Assembly: GCA_022749755.1 (NCBI GenBank)
Contig: CM040449.1
Coordinates: 15,658,363-15,722,362, forward strand
Origin: Azadirachta indica
Lineage: Eukaryota > Streptophyta > Magnoliopsida > Sapindales > Meliaceae
Direction: 5' to 3'
DNA: 64,000 bases
How positions within the stretch are numbered: the first letter of the stretch is position 1; every line of letters starts with the position of its first letter. Position numbers and translations under genes: made by a program. A model generated the notes under the pieces. That model was not told the origin of the DNA, did no database searches, and saw nothing but the letters and a program-made list of their open reading frames with translations. Shown here piece by piece: positions 10,659 to 23,786 of the stretch.

Positions 10659-12138
10659 AGTGTGTGTGCAATACCCACAAATGCACAGGATCGTAATAAT
10701 TAGTATAATGATAAGAAGATGTCGATCCTAAGAGGAATGCAACCAATTAAGTATCGAAGATAAATAATTTTGAATTTATTTGACGAATCGATTATCAATT
10801 TGAATGGAAAATTAAAATAGACAAAAATTAACTACTTAACAAATTAATTAAAAGATTCAATCAATGGAAAAATCTAAGGCCAATGATTTTATCTTAATTA
10901 ATCACATCCACTTTTTCTACTGATATTATTCTGATTTGATACTAGTATTGTCAGTTAATTATCCTATTCTATTCGATAGTCTCTCTTAAGATCAATCGAA
11001 GCTACTCTACACCTAAAAATTTACTATATCCTTATGTAATGATATAGTAAATTTGATTAAGTGAAAGCGCATTACGAATAGTGATAATTTTAATTTAAAC
11101 TATATAAATCATATTAGTACATCTCTATCTAACATGTAACTTACGATATTTATCACACGGTTTAAATATGATATTCACTTCTCAGTTCATATCAATCCAT
11201 ATTTCATTCACATATTGGCCAAATATTTAAAAGTATTAATCATCATAATAAATAGTCAATACAAGATATCAAATCAAAAACAACACAATATCAAAAAATA
11301 GATGCTTCCAATAGATTAAATCATTGCCCTAAAAAATAAATCTAGTCATACATAAAATAGAGTTTAAGATTAATCATAAAAAATTTAACAATCAAATACA
11401 TAATTTCAGTCAACATAAATTGTTCAATTTAAGATGAAATTAAAAAAGGGAGAGAAGAAAGCTTGAATCTACAAGGTTGATGAGAATCTCTTAATCTCTT
11501 GATGAAATCCCCCTTCTTCTTGTTGAGTTTCCCTTCTCTCTCTTTACCCACCTTCTTCTTCTTCTCTAAAACTTCCTTTCTCCTCTTAACTATTGTGGTT
11601 CCCCCTTGAAAAAATATGAAAACTTAAAATATCTCAAATCTGGCCACCCATTTTGATCCAAGAGTCTAAAATAAAATAAAAGCATGATTTAGATCGCGAA
11701 AAGACATGGGCGTGCCACATTTTGGCACTGCCACGGTATAGTTACTGTCAAGGGGCAAAAAGCATGGCATGGGCACACCACATTTTCGTGAGGTCACGCC
11801 ATTGATTCTGCCTCAAAAGGCCAATCATGTGACAAATGTCAATTAAACCCTATTACTTTTGATTATTTTGAATCAGAGTCTTTGTTTTGATGTTTTTACA
11901 TTTTAGTCCTTTTTGGCTTGCATTTTGGTCCCTAGGAACAAAACTTTGTGGTTTAGATGGATGGCTAGCACTTTTATACTCCGTTTTCATGCCTTTTATG
12001 TTAAAACACATCAACACTTATAAAATAAAACTAAAATGTTTAAAAAGAAAAGTAACTACTTTAAATGGACTAATTAACATTAAGTGTACTACTTAATAAT
12101 TGATAATTTTAGCATAAATATATAGAAAAATTAAGATG
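10659..12138 (-). mobile_element. LTR-like dispersed repeat, reverse orientation
   Basis: The stretch lies between the end of Y' and the point where CACTA homology begins. It opens with a block holding GTCGATCCTAAGAGGAATG (about 10719-10737), the reverse complement of the GATCCTTACTCG-type signature near the 3' end of 4054-5458. It then holds AT-rich sequence, CT-rich tracts at about 11510-11590, and GC-richer segments around 11700-11800. No convincing protein is present; short open frames at 11887-12096 and 12136-12375 lack family motifs. Precise ends and target duplications were not found. A solo LTR or a non-autonomous LTR element is likely. Confidence 0.5.
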
Positions 12139-12801
12139 TCAGTGAGTTCATTAGTACAATTTCTATTTGATTCTATTAGATTTTTACTATTTCAAAGTGT
12201 TGTAGTTGCAATATTCATAGTAAAGGTGCTTGGTAGTTGGAATATTGGGGGTGTTTTGTTTGCTCATCTAAAATATTTGATGTTTATTTGTTGTGTTGTT
12301 GTTTTTAATATTATTTGCTTGTTAAGGTCTCCTAACGTGCATATGGAATATGACAAAAATAGCATAAAAATTTGATTGGATACTACTTTAATATGATTTT
12401 CATTTTATTATTGTGCTTTGTTGTTTTAATACATTGGTTATGGTCTCTGCTTTGGTTCATCACATGTCATGTCGGTTTTGATGATTTGTTTGCATAGTAT
12501 TTGTATTAACGGTAGAGCATAAAATAGCAATCTAACTTTTATGGCAGGATAGGTTCTGTTATTTTTTTGTTTTCATAGTAAATGAAATTAATTGGCACAT
12601 ATAATATTTATTGAGCAAAAGTTTCACTTATATTTATGTCAAACTAAAAACAAATAATTAAAAAAAAAATTGATTGCAACAAGTGTTCTTTTTTTTTTAT
12701 ATAGATTGTAATTGCTGAAATAAACAAATACATAACTCTTATTTACCCATTTTTGGTTAACTTTTCAGGCTTTTAGTTTATTAATATACTATAGGTAAAT
12801 C

Positions 12802-15080
12802 ATGGATGCAACGTGATAGATTATCAAAAACATATGAAGATAGGGTTAATAAATTTATGGAGTTTGCAATGTTTCATTGTGATAACTGACAATACATTAA
12901 ATGTCCATGTAAAAAGTGTGTCAATGTGATGTTTAAAACTTTTCGAGGTGTCAAAAATCATTTGTTTGTCTGAGGTATTGACCAAAACTATATCAATTGC
13001 ACCTGTCATGGTAGGATGACACATCAACTAAGTTTCCCAACCTCTACACAAATAATGACTTTCTTACACTATTGAAATGGTTCATAATGCATTCAAATTC
13101 TATAACAATGACCTTCTGCATTAAGAGACCTATTAAAGAATGCTAAAAAGCTGTTATACCCTAGATGCACAAAATACACTAAATTATCTAAGTTGGTTAA
13201 ATTATGCAATGTTAAAGGCAAACGTGGATGGTTAAATAATTCATACTTGCTTTCCTATTTTAAGGATATTCTACCATAAAATTTATTGCCTACTTTCATT
13301 AATGAGGCAAAAAAACAAATGAGTGTATTAGGCATAAATTATGAAAAAATCCATGATTGTTTCAATGATTGTGTTTGGTATAGAAAGGAATATGAACATT
13401 TGTTCAAATGTCTTTCATGTGGATAGTCAAGATGGAAAAAATCTAGTAATGCCATAGGGGAAAAATTAAATGTAGTGGAAGCAAAGGTGTTGTGGTATTT
13501 TCCCATCATCCCAAGGTTAAGACACGTGTGCCAATCTCTACAAACTACAAAGTTTATAACTTGGCATACAAATGAGAGGAAAAAAGATGGTATGCTATGC
13601 CATTCTATTGATTATTTGTCATAACAATTAGTGGATAGTATATGGCTTGAGTTTACAAAAGAAACTAGAAATATTCGACTTATACTTTCAATTGATAGGA
13701 TTATGATAGGATTAATCCTTATAGTTCACTAAGTAGTAAGTGTAGTTGTTGTCCTACTTTGCTTGTTGCTTACAATCTTCCACCATATCTGTGTATAAAG
13801 AGGAAGTTTATGCTTTTGTCTTTATTGATATTGAATTTGTGTTAACCGGGCAATGATATTGATGAATATCTTGCCCTATTGATAGATGACTTGAAAACAT
13901 TGTGGGATGTAGGAGTTGAGGCATATGATGCATGTAAGGAAAAATTTTTTTTACCTTATAAGTTATTCTAATGTAAACAATTAGTGATTTTTTTTGCATA
14001 TGGCAACTTGTCAGGTATTACAGTGAAGGGTTGCTATACATGCCCAATATTTGGTGCAGGCACGAATTCATGTCATTTAAAGCACTCTAAAAAATTGTTT
14101 ACACGGGTCATTGTTGTTCTCTTTCACCTAAGCATCCATTTCAAAGGTAAAAAAAAGCCTTCAATAATAAGCAAGACTTTAGATCCTTCCTAGATATTTA
14201 AGTGAAAAAGAAATTTTGAAGAGGATGAATGGTATTCACCATCATAAAGAAGAAGAAAATGGATGGTGGGAATGTGAACAAATGTTTTTAAAAAAATTAA
14301 ATATTATTCTAATTGGCATATTGGAAACATCTACTAGTCTTCCATCAACTTGATGTCATACGCATTGAGAAAAACATATGTGAGAACATTTGTAGAACTT
14401 TGTTAAACTTTCCAGACAAGACCAAGGATAAGCTAAAGACAAGATTATATTTGGTTGATATAAAGATAAGGACTAAATTGGCACCCAAGGAGGTCAATAA
14501 GCATATCTCTCTACCTCTAGCAAGTTATACTTTAAGTATAAATGATAGAAAGATGTTTTGTGAAATATTGACTAGCTTGAAGGTTCCAGAAGGCTATTGT
14601 TATAATTTTTCAATATTGTATCTATGGAAAATTTGAAGATTTAAGGCTTAAAATCACATGATTGTCATGTCCTAATGCAACAATTACTACCCTTGGCGAT
14701 ACAAGCGGTTTTATAAAAGAATGTTAGATTTGCAATTATTAAATTGTGGTTTTTCTTCAATTCATGATACGCTATGCTGATTGATCCTTGTATGTTAGAT
14801 TCCATCCAAGATAAAGTTAACGCATTGGGGTTGCTAGAGAAATACTTCCCACCAACTATGTTCGACATTAGGATACATTTAGTAATTTATCTTGTTGAAC
14901 AAGTTAAGCTATATAGACCGATTTATTTAAAGTGGATCTACCCTTGTGAGAGGTACATAAAAGTTCTTAAGGATTATATGTGTAATTGTAACTAGCGGAA
15001 AGGCCGCATTGACAAGTGTTACATCATTGAGGAAGCAATGAATTTTTATGCAAAATGCTTACATAGTCTTTAAGTGATTG
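12802..15080 (+). pseudogene. CACTA transposase (TNP2/Transposase_21) pseudogene, copy 1
   Basis: It opens with ATG GAT GCA ACG and then a shifted frame reading DRLSKTYEDRVNKFMEFA and CPCKKCVN, the Transpos_assoc zinc-binding region. The following pieces match Transposase_21: YTKLSKLVKLCNVKGK, VLWYFPIIPRL, NIRLILSIDR, YGNLSGITVKGCYTCPIF. DUF4218 follows at about 14670-15075 with YFPPTMFDIRIHLVIYLVEQ and RPIYLKWIYPCERYIKVLKD. The first codons have lost a base (TGATAG where TGG ATA G is expected) and a conserved W codon after DYLS is TAA. Both lesions are shared with copy 2. Stops and small indels occur throughout, so no product is expected. Confidence 0.9.
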
Positions 15081-15179
15081 GACAACCATATGAGCATAAG
15101 AAAAAGAAGTCAATTAATAGGCCTTTCTCTCGTGGATAAATAAAGAAAAGTTGACCATTAACTATTAGAACAAACTCAT

Positions 15180-15890
15180 CATTATATATTTCTTAATAGT
15201 GTCATGGTGTAATCATACGTGGAGTGAGTAATCTTTTTGCCTATACTTTGTTAATATATGTAGTGTTATAGTACTAAAATTTAGTAAATCATAAAAACAC
15301 TTACATTAGTTAAAGACACAATATCTGCTCAAATTAATGAGAATAAAGTGGTTGCAAGATGAGCATACACACACCTTTATGTATTGGTTGGACGATGAGG
15401 TAATTACCAACTAAATAATTCAATTCAACCTTTTATAAAAATTTATATTACTATAACTTAATAAATTTGTTTAACACCTTTGCTCTCTAGGTACTAAATG
15501 CTTAAATACATGATGAATTAATTGCAAGTGATTTTACGTGCTTAGTACAACGACCTCATCCAAACGTTATCAAGCGAAGGACAAGAACTTGATTATTGGG
15601 GATATGTCTTTCTACAGAGTAATTGATGAGAGATGGGATATGAATTATCACATGTTCAAGATTCTAATCTTTATGTGTGATTAGGTTAATAGTAGAAGTG
15701 TAGTTAAATTTGATGAACTTGGATTCCCAATAATGGATCTCAATCGGATAAGGCATACTTCAAATTGATTCATCTCAGCATCTTAGCCGAAACAAGTATT
15801 CCATATAAAGGACCAACTAGAAGATAGGTTTTCTATTGTTTGTTCAATGTTCAAAAGAGGTACTCAATTAGTAGACAATGTAGATGATGT
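15180..15890 (+). pseudogene. DUF4216 region of CACTA copy 1
   Basis: Readable pieces include DMSFYRVIDERWDMNYHMFK, then CDWVNSRSVVKFDELGFP and IMDLNRIRHTSN, then QPKQVFHIKDQLE. They follow the DUF4216 pattern (YGxLxDIxELxY...FxCxWVD, GFTxVDLN, PFxLASQAxQVFYVxD), which closes the transposase ORF in plant CACTA elements. Frames are interrupted near 15680 and 15770. Confidence 0.8.
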
Positions 15891-16069
15891 GAAATTGTTA
15901 ATGGGTAATTTACCAGTTGTCAATAAATTTTTTTCCTCAGTCAACCAGATGATGATGACATTGCAAATTAGCAAATGACTTAATTGTGAGGGTATTTGGG
16001 TTGATGGTAAGCATAACAAGATGAAGTTGGTCACTACTTGTTGCAAAAAATACTTGTTGCCCTGTTTCA

Positions 16070-16351
16070 TTATCCTTTACCACTTGGTGCTTTGATACAT
16101 GATGCAAAAAATACACGTTGATTCCATAAATTGCTTGTTTGGTACTTACCTTACTGACTTTTTACATGCTTGCTTGAAAAAATTGATGCTTTGTTACTTG
16201 TTGCCTCGTTAAATTGCCAACTAATTTCTCTAGCTTTTTTCCTTAAAGCCTTGTTACATGTTTCATTGCTGACTTTGATGATTGCTGCCCTATTTTATGA
16301 TCCTTTACTACTTGATGCTTTGATACATAAGACAAAAAATACATGCTTGAT
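16070..16351 (+). repeat. tandem repeat unit in CACTA copy 1, continued at 18556-18720
   Basis: A unit with CTTTxCTACTTGxTGCTTTGATACAT, shown here by its core TGATGCTTTGATACATAA, then a C- and T-rich TTGTTACATGCTTGCTTGAAAAA segment, occurs at about 16070-16290, restarts at 16295 and continues after the insertion at 18556. Units are roughly 220-230 bp. The function is unknown; internal repeats are common in CACTA introns and subterminal regions. Confidence 0.6.
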
Positions 16352-18555
16352 CACAAAAAAGCTAACCGTAAAGATACGGGTCGTATCAAGTAGTAAAGTG
16401 ATAAATACAAGTACCATCCCACGAGAATTGAAATTTAAATGTAATATTGAGTATCATAGGCTTGAAAGCCTAATTTTATCTAAACAATTCATATTAATCT
16501 AATTGTAAACGTAAATCATAAAATGAAATGAGCTATTTAATTGTTGAATAACTAAAAACTAACACGAGAATATCCAAACATCAAGAGCAAAACTTAAGTG
16601 CCAATAAATTCAAGATGATTAACCTAATTTACTAAGTTGTGAAGACACTGTCAGAGGGGTAATTTCAAACTTTAAACTGTATGTACTAAAGTAAAATTTA
16701 AATAAGAACTTGATACCATTAGAAAGTTAAAGAAGTAAGCTTTTTATAGAATTTTACATTTTAGCATTTGGAGTTTTCTAGAGAAAGTTATGATAACTCC
16801 TTCACAACATGTTCATTTTCAAGTCAGAATCTGGATTTACGAATTTTAAAGATTTTTTAGCTTAAATTCAATGTGTTTTATTTAATTTCTAGATTATAAA
16901 AGGATTGGTGACTTGTAATTCAAAGTCTTAGCTATTTTGGTTTATTTTCAAAGAGTCTTAAATACTTGTATAAATTAGTCAATGTTAGGAAGTGGTTGTT
17001 GGCATAACCAATAAAATTTCTAGTGGTGGTTGACCTAACCTTTGACATTTTTTTTCTTTGTAAAAGCCTATATAAAGACTTCAAGAATATAGTAATAAAA
17101 TCAAGTTTTTTTGAATGAGTAAAATAAAATTTTGGTATTCTATACTCTATATCTCTTGTTGAAACTTTTTATAGAGTGGTCAGTGTTCTTTTCAGTTCTA
17201 CAACTTTTGGCAACAATTTAGAGTGGTGTTTTTATATCCCTTTTGTTGTGAACCTTAGGAGGAGAGCTTATTTCAACCTTTATTTAATAAAAACCTAAAT
17301 CTCCACCCAAACCTCTATTTTCTGATATGAAAAACATATACAACTAATTTAAAGAGTATTGATGAGTTAATGAAATATGCAAAGATTAAATATCTAGGGT
17401 CTTGATTTCACTTATCTTTTCCTATGTTTACCTAAATTGGAAATTAATAATTTGTTCTAATTGTATTTACTAATCATATGTTTAAGAGTGAATTTGCTAC
17501 CTCTCCTAGTGTCAAACAAATTACTATGTAAAAATTTCCAAATCGATATACCTACAGACGTAGTTAATTATATGTTTCTTAAGTGCTACCTATACTAATC
17601 ACCTAAAATTCAATTACCTCCTTATTCTTTTTTTTATCGTAAGTAATTATTAGATTATTTAGTAACTAATTTCTTCCCATAATCTTAGTAATACTAAATT
17701 GTATTTAGTTAATCTAATAAACAAATTAAACCTTTCCAAGTACTAATTTATTGAATCATCCAATTTGTCAATCAACAATTTAGAACCTATTAAAGTAAGT
17801 AAACACAAGTAAAATCATTCCACATTTCAAACATAATTAAGACAAGCTACATCAAGTCTAAAATAAGAATTTTAGCTGAACAAATCAACTATTAACATCA
17901 AATTCATCAAGTAATCCATGATCCTTAAATCAACAAATGAAAATGCAAATGAAGTACAAGATGAAAATAATAAAGTTTAAGAAACTAGATTAGATATGAA
18001 GACTTCAATGGTTCTCCTTCAAGTCTTTTTCCAAAGCCTTTAATTTGACTCAAAACCCTTTTCTCTCTCTGGATCCTTCTCTTTGCTCTTCAAATTCTCG
18101 CTCAAAAACTCAACTTTCTCTTCTTGGATATGGTGACTATTCATCCCCAAAACATAAAAACCTTGTTTAGACCCAAATCAAGCCATCTATACATGATCCT
18201 ATGGCCAAAAATCAACAAAGATCGTCATTCTTCATTCTAGATGGTGCGAGGGCACTAATGCAGTGGCGCTGAGCTGAAGAAGCAGAAGATGGCAAAGGCA
18301 TGCCATGCATAACCTCCTTCAGAACTTTGCAAACCTTGCACTTTGGTCCCTGCTTACTTGTGTTTTGGTCCTTGATCTTCTTCTCGACTTCTCTGCCATT
18401 TCCTTTTCGAGCCAAATTCATCTTGGATAACCATTTTTCTAATTTTTCTGTATAAGATTACTAAAATTTATCAAATATTACTAAGACTTAAGGATTTATA
18501 AAACAATTTAAGTCCTAAAGAAGCCGATAAATGCTATTTTACGCACTGGTCAATA
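16352..18555 (-). mobile_element. LTR-like insertion in CACTA copy 1, reverse orientation
   Basis: It interrupts a tandem repeat unit: the unit reads TTGATTCCATAAATT elsewhere, but here it is split as TTGAT (16347-16351) and TTTAT (18556-18560), an imperfect 5-bp target duplication. Near the left end it has ACGGGTCGTATCAAG and CCATCCCACGAGAATTG, the reverse complement of the signature class seen at the 3' end of 4054-5458. A CT-rich tract lies at 18060-18130. The short antisense frame at 18212-18421 shows no family motif. Confidence 0.55.
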
Positions 18556-18755
18556 TTTATTCCATAAATTAATTGTTTGGTACTTACCTTGTTGCCTTGT
18601 TACATGCTTATTTGAAAAACTGATTCTTGATTACTTATTTGCTACCTGTGTGGTTGCCAATTATTTTTTTATGTTTTTTTTTTATGCTACCATGTTACAT
18701 TCTTATTTGCTACCATAATGGTTTTATCTAACAAATTCTTGTATTTTTCCACAAT

Positions 18756-19030
18756 ATGATGACAAATAATGATTCTAGTGATAGCAATAATGATGGTGAT
18801 CTCAGTGAGTTGCATAAAAGGCTAATACAAAGTATAATAAAGAAGCTAGAACTTTGTAGAAGTTCAAATCAAAAAAGAGTTGTTGTAAGGCAAAACAAAC
18901 AAGGTATACATGTTGGGAAAGAAGTAGTTGACTTGAAGAATCATTTGGTGTGCTAGTATGACAAACCATTCCAATAATTTACTATGATTGGAGGAGAGTT
19001 CCTCAATCTATAAAGGACTTTTTATTGAAG
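18756..19030 (+). pseudogene. start of CACTA second ORF (Ulp1-bearing ORF), broken
   Basis: An ATG at 18756 opens 66 codons rich in D, S and N, then DLKNHLVC and a stop. Just after, in another frame, lies DWRRVPQSIKDFLLKYV, which resembles the (W)xxVPxxIKDxxW segment found in TNPA/Transposase_24-like proteins of CACTA elements. The ORF would continue across the repeat at 19690-21120. I infer from position that it is the N-terminal part of the ORF that ends in the Ulp1 domain. Similarity is weak. Confidence 0.5.
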
Positions 19031-19689
19031 TATGTACTAGTATGAGAAAATTTGTTACTTTTTATGTGTTTCCCTCTTTTTCTAGTCATAGTCTAACTTA
19101 ATTTATGCTCTTATGTTAATTACATGATTATAATTAAAGCTTCTCCATTATTTTTTTTTCTTTTATTTTCCTAGTATAAGAAATATGTCGAGCAAGTATA
19201 GGAAAAATAATCATGCTGTTTGCCCTTTGCTTGTAGTCTATGTATATGTATATATACACATAGACACATTTATATATAGTTTTATCAATATTTTGGTCAT
19301 GGCCTTTAGTAAAAGAAGCAAAAGTTCCAAAATTCTCAACTATCCAAGCTGAAAAATCTTCATAACTACAATTTCTTAATCAAAGCTGTATATTTCTTGT
19401 GAATTAGCAAATCCTTAATTAATTACAAATGAAATTACTTCATTAGAGTTTATATATGCTTCCATAATTGCATAGGTAATTATGTGTATATAATTGATGT
19501 GCTGCATTCATCTGTTGAATCTAACTCAAAATTAATATTGATTTAATTAATGCTTGCTGCAATCTTTTTTATTTTGAACATGTAAGTTTTATCCATTGAA
19601 CTTCATTTCATTAGAAACACTTCTAGAATAGGGCTTAAACATATTGATTTTTATCTTGCACATGCGAAAACACTTTAACCTTAACATTC

Positions 19690-21120
19690 ACAACAAGAAG
19701 CAAATATAGCATGCTATAACTTAAAGGTTGTAATTCTCAAATATAAGTTGTCTCAAGTAATAAAGTTTGGAAGTTCGAGTGTCAATCCTCAGGAAATACA
19801 TTATACAAAGTCCACAAGTCCAATATCCAAATATTAAAAGTCTAAATGTCCAACTATTATGAAAATAAATTGAATTTGTTTTTTTTTTTTTGGGGGGGGG
19901 TAAATTCACTATTATTAGATATTAGAGCACTAAGGACCCATTTTAATGATATATATAGAAATTATTTTTGATCCTTTTTATATACACAACGAAAAATCAA
20001 TATACAAGTAATCTTAATTGGAAAATGAATAACATTTAAGCACAAGGAAATGAAAAGATTAACCTTTGAATCGATGGAGAGAGACTACAAATTGCCTTGC
20101 TCTTAATGTGTAGAAAACATCCAAACATTTAAGTACCATTTGTTAACAATGAATCAAGATTTCTAACAAATCAAAATCACTTACAAAATATAGTACTCAA
20201 TCAATATAAAAATTGACAATGAAATACAAAACAAAGAATCAAAGAGTAAAATTATACAACCATCAAAAGTTTACCATTAGCCCAATTTATGAATTTAGAA
20301 AGACATTATATAAATAATACCAAAATTATACAAAGGAAGGATAGAAAATAAGAAAACAAAGGCATCCCAAATAACTTCTAACACTTCCTTTATATAGGCA
20401 AAACAAGATATATTTCACATATGTGAACACAAGTTGCAAACTTTCAACTTAATCATGTTCTGCTATATTGGAGCCTATTTTAGACCATCAAATTCATTGA
20501 ATTTGATAAAGCTGTCTTTTTCAAAATTATAGGCGCCTTCATAAGCTTTCTGATGGTCTAAATTTCAACCAAATTGATTACGTATAGCAAAAGTTATGTT
20601 GAAAATGAGCAAAGGCATTCAGTTTGTGTTTCTCCACCAATCTTCTAAACTGACGGCTATTTTTGACATGAAATAACTCCGAATTTGGACAAGTGTAAAA
20701 CATAACAATTTTATTCCTATTTGTAAGCTTTCCAAAACATCCAACCGTGTAATTTTTGAATATGTATGTGAGAAGATACGGCCTAAATACCAGACAATGT
20801 TTGGCTAGCCCTCTGCTGCAATTGGGTTTTGTTAAAGCTTGACTTTGACCCAATAGATGCTTGAATTGGTCTGTCCTCTAATCACACTTTTGTGAGAAAA
20901 TGAGTCCATGTTCTTATGGCTCAAGAATCTTATCAAATGATGTTTTGGATTAAAAGATATGTTCATTATACAAAACTACACAAAACCGATTAATAAGTCC
21001 AATTCTTACTTTAGAATTCAATATAAAGGAAAGCACTCAATTTTGGGAAAAATAATGACATTATTAAGCGTAAATCATAATATTTCTCTTGATAAACTTA
21101 CACTTTTAAACATTCATCAT
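19690..21120 (-). mobile_element. third LTR-like insertion, reverse orientation, ends approximate
   Basis: At 19750-19800 it has CAAGTAATAAAGTTTGGAAG and GTGTCAATCCTCAGGAAAT, the same class of block seen at 10670 and 16370. A TATATAGGC-type box is present near 20393. It separates two halves of the CACTA second ORF region. No target duplication was identified, so the limits are estimates. The open antisense frame 20578-20853 (91 codons) has no recognisable motif. Confidence 0.45.
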
Positions 21121-21149
21121 TGCACATATTAGGAGTGGCTTTTCGAAAA

Positions 21150-22060
21150 TTCAAGTATCACCTTACTATTGACTATATTATTCCTAATAAAGATTATCCA
21201 TAATCGCTGAAGAATCTACCATTGTAGTAAAAGTTCATCAAGTAAAAGCACTGGATGACCTTTGTGGCATCAAGGCTGTCGAAAAAGTTTTGAATCATTA
21301 ATTTAAAGTGTTAGTGTTATTAGAGTGCAAGATGTTAATGTAACATATTTGTTCAATGTGTTGTTTGCGAAAAAGTGCAGGAAAAGACACAAAAAAAAAT
21401 AAAGTTGAATAAATATAACTACCGACTATGTCGAAGAAGATACATGGCTTGTTAGAAGAGATTGTAAATTGATTTCCATTATTTATTATATTGCAACTGG
21501 TTGGCTATTATGTTTTGGTAATTATTCTAAATAAGCATATATTTTTCATGTGTCAAAGATAGTTGAGATAGGTCTGTCAAAGCTACAAATTGATAAGAGT
21601 TTATTGTGGAAGCATGCTCGATAAAAACAAACGAGGAAGTTGTGAAGTAGAAGTTATGCCCACGGTCAAAAAGGTTGTAAGATTTTCTTGTTTTTCTTCA
21701 ACCAAAAATTCAAATGCAATGTTAAGAAAAACTTATTCTTACGTGTTTGATTGTGTCTATGTATATAGGATGAACTAAAAAGTGAGGCAAGGAAGGGATC
21801 ATTAAAGATTAAAGGAAAATATGACATCCTTGCACAGTCATTGGTTAAGGAGTCAATAGTTGGCCATCTACAATGTATAAGTCAATTTGTGTCCATTAGC
21901 ATATATTTCAACCTACCACCTGCCAGCATTTTGGAAAGAGAGAAGAGAATGTAAGATGAAAGAATTGCATAGATGTTGGTAAGATTAAAGAGCTTGTAAT
22001 AAAGGTCAAGAGACAAAACAGAACATCGGAGATAATAAGCGCTAACATACCTCCAACGAA
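21150..22060 (+). pseudogene. middle part of CACTA second ORF
   Basis: Pieces such as DELKSEARKGSLKIKGKYD, followed by ILAQSLVKESIVGHLQ (about 21775-21870), lie where plant CACTA ORF2 products have a conserved G-x-D-xLxxAL-x-PEHxGRVRG segment. The resemblance is loose. The frame opened at 21590 ends at 21776. I place it by position and by the downstream Ulp1 domain rather than by strong motif evidence. Confidence 0.4.
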
Positions 22061-22379
22061 GGTAATAACATATTAAACATACTTGCTACAAATATTTATA
22101 AAACAAGTGAATGAGTGATCTAAATAATGTGCTTAATCATATTATCCACTTAATTTATTGTTCCTTTTTCTTTTTCTGGATTTTGATTATAGATAGATAT
22201 ATATAAAGTGGATAATATGTATCATTTTTCGAAGTGATATCATTTTTCAAAGTGATATCATTTTTCAAAATGAATTTTTGAATACATTTTATGTAACTTT
22301 TATATTTAGAACCCATAACATCATGTTCAATTTCCTTTTTTTACTTTTGATTGTTGAAAATGGTACATTTATTGTAAGA

Positions 22380-23786
22380 AATTATCACGAATCAATTGTT
22401 TGAATGCAATAACCCAAACAAGAATGGGAAAAGAACTCCCAGAACTCTTAGAAGACATAGGAAAAGAACACCCGTAAAGAAGATGGACATGATCCCTAAT
22501 AAGTTGGACTTACCAAGTCAGAGAGATAAGGATGTCACCCTAGAAAAGAGAAATGATTTGTTATCCAAGAAGAAGGGGACTCCAAAGCCCATCATTCCAT
22601 TGAGAAATAACATAAGATACGCTTAATCTCAATGCATGAAAAGAAATCCTCAAATGGAAATGTTTCTCTTTTGTAGAAAGAAGCATTGGTAATGGGAGAT
22701 TTATTCAAGTAACGCTTGACTGTGAAATCTTTAAGATAAATGTGACTACATACACTTCATTTGAGAATTGTCAAGCTATCATATACGTGAAGGAGGTCAT
22801 TATCAACTGCATCATGTCGCTCATATTGTTAAAAAAAATGACCATTACAATTCATTTATCATTTTCAATTGTATATTAACACTGAGGTCAGATTTATTTA
22901 ATTTATATTTGCTTTCTTTTTTTGGTTTTTTCTTTGGACAAGTGATTATACAACAACTTGAAGGAAAGTCGATCCATAAAGTAGTTTGGATTTATTAATC
23001 CTAGTGCAGTGTCTTTGGTTGGCACGGCAAATGGCAAGGCAATGCACAAAGATAGAGCTCATGAAATTACAAGCGATTACAAAAAATGACTTGTGGTCAA
23101 GTGATTCTCATGCCATACAATCCAAGTTGACGCTTTCAAATTCATTTGTAATTATATGATTCGGTTTATATTCATTTGCTAACTTATGGTTAAATGCATG
23201 CATATGATAATAGTTTCCATTATGCATTAGTTGTTATAGACGTAATCGCTAGGGATGTATACTTTATGGATCCATTAGAGGTGGCATGGGATAGGATTTG
23301 AAAGATATCCTAAACAAGTAAGGGATTCTAATTTCCTTGCCAATAACCTATTTTTACTTAAGAGTTTCACTAACAATTTCAAATCTTATAGTGGTACTAT
23401 GATATATAATGCCTAAAATGGAAGTTCAAGCAAGAGGTAAAACATTAGCTGGAAAATAGTGACGGTACATTTGTGTTTATGCATGCATGTATATGTTATT
23501 TTGTGTACACAATATCAAGGCCTCGAAATAACTGATTAGTGTTATTCTTGTCATTTTCATCTTGCTTATGCAGACACTAATTTCACCAAGAAGCATGGAA
23601 TGTGGCTACTACGTAATGGCCTATATGAGAGACATAATTGATTATATAAAAGTACTAATAGAGGATGTAAGTTCAAAATTAACTCATTTGATATTTAAAC
23701 TACTAATTTGTGTTGCTCATGTTTATTCTAATAGTTCTTGGGAAATAAGAGTTATACTAAAAAAGAGTTGGATGAAAGGAAGGTGA
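22380..23786 (+). pseudogene. Ulp1-type cysteine protease (C48) domain of CACTA copy 1
   Basis: Frame 22396-22626 is lysine- and arginine-rich (GKRTPRTLRRHRKRTPVKK), a typical basic linker before the protease. Near 23240-23300 lies VIARDVYFMDPLEVAWDR, matching Ulp1 VYxLDPL. At about 23571-23640 lies SPRSMECGYYVMAYMRDIID, matching the catalytic (Q)xxxxxCGYYVMxxMxxI segment; the cysteine is intact. The known family cleaves SUMO-like conjugates, but in transposons the substrate is unknown. Introns may separate the pieces. Stops between them suggest a non-functional copy. Confidence 0.8.

Noticed and set aside
20578..20853. 91-codon antisense frame
   Set aside because: Lies in an LTR-like insertion and shows no recognised motif or promoter.
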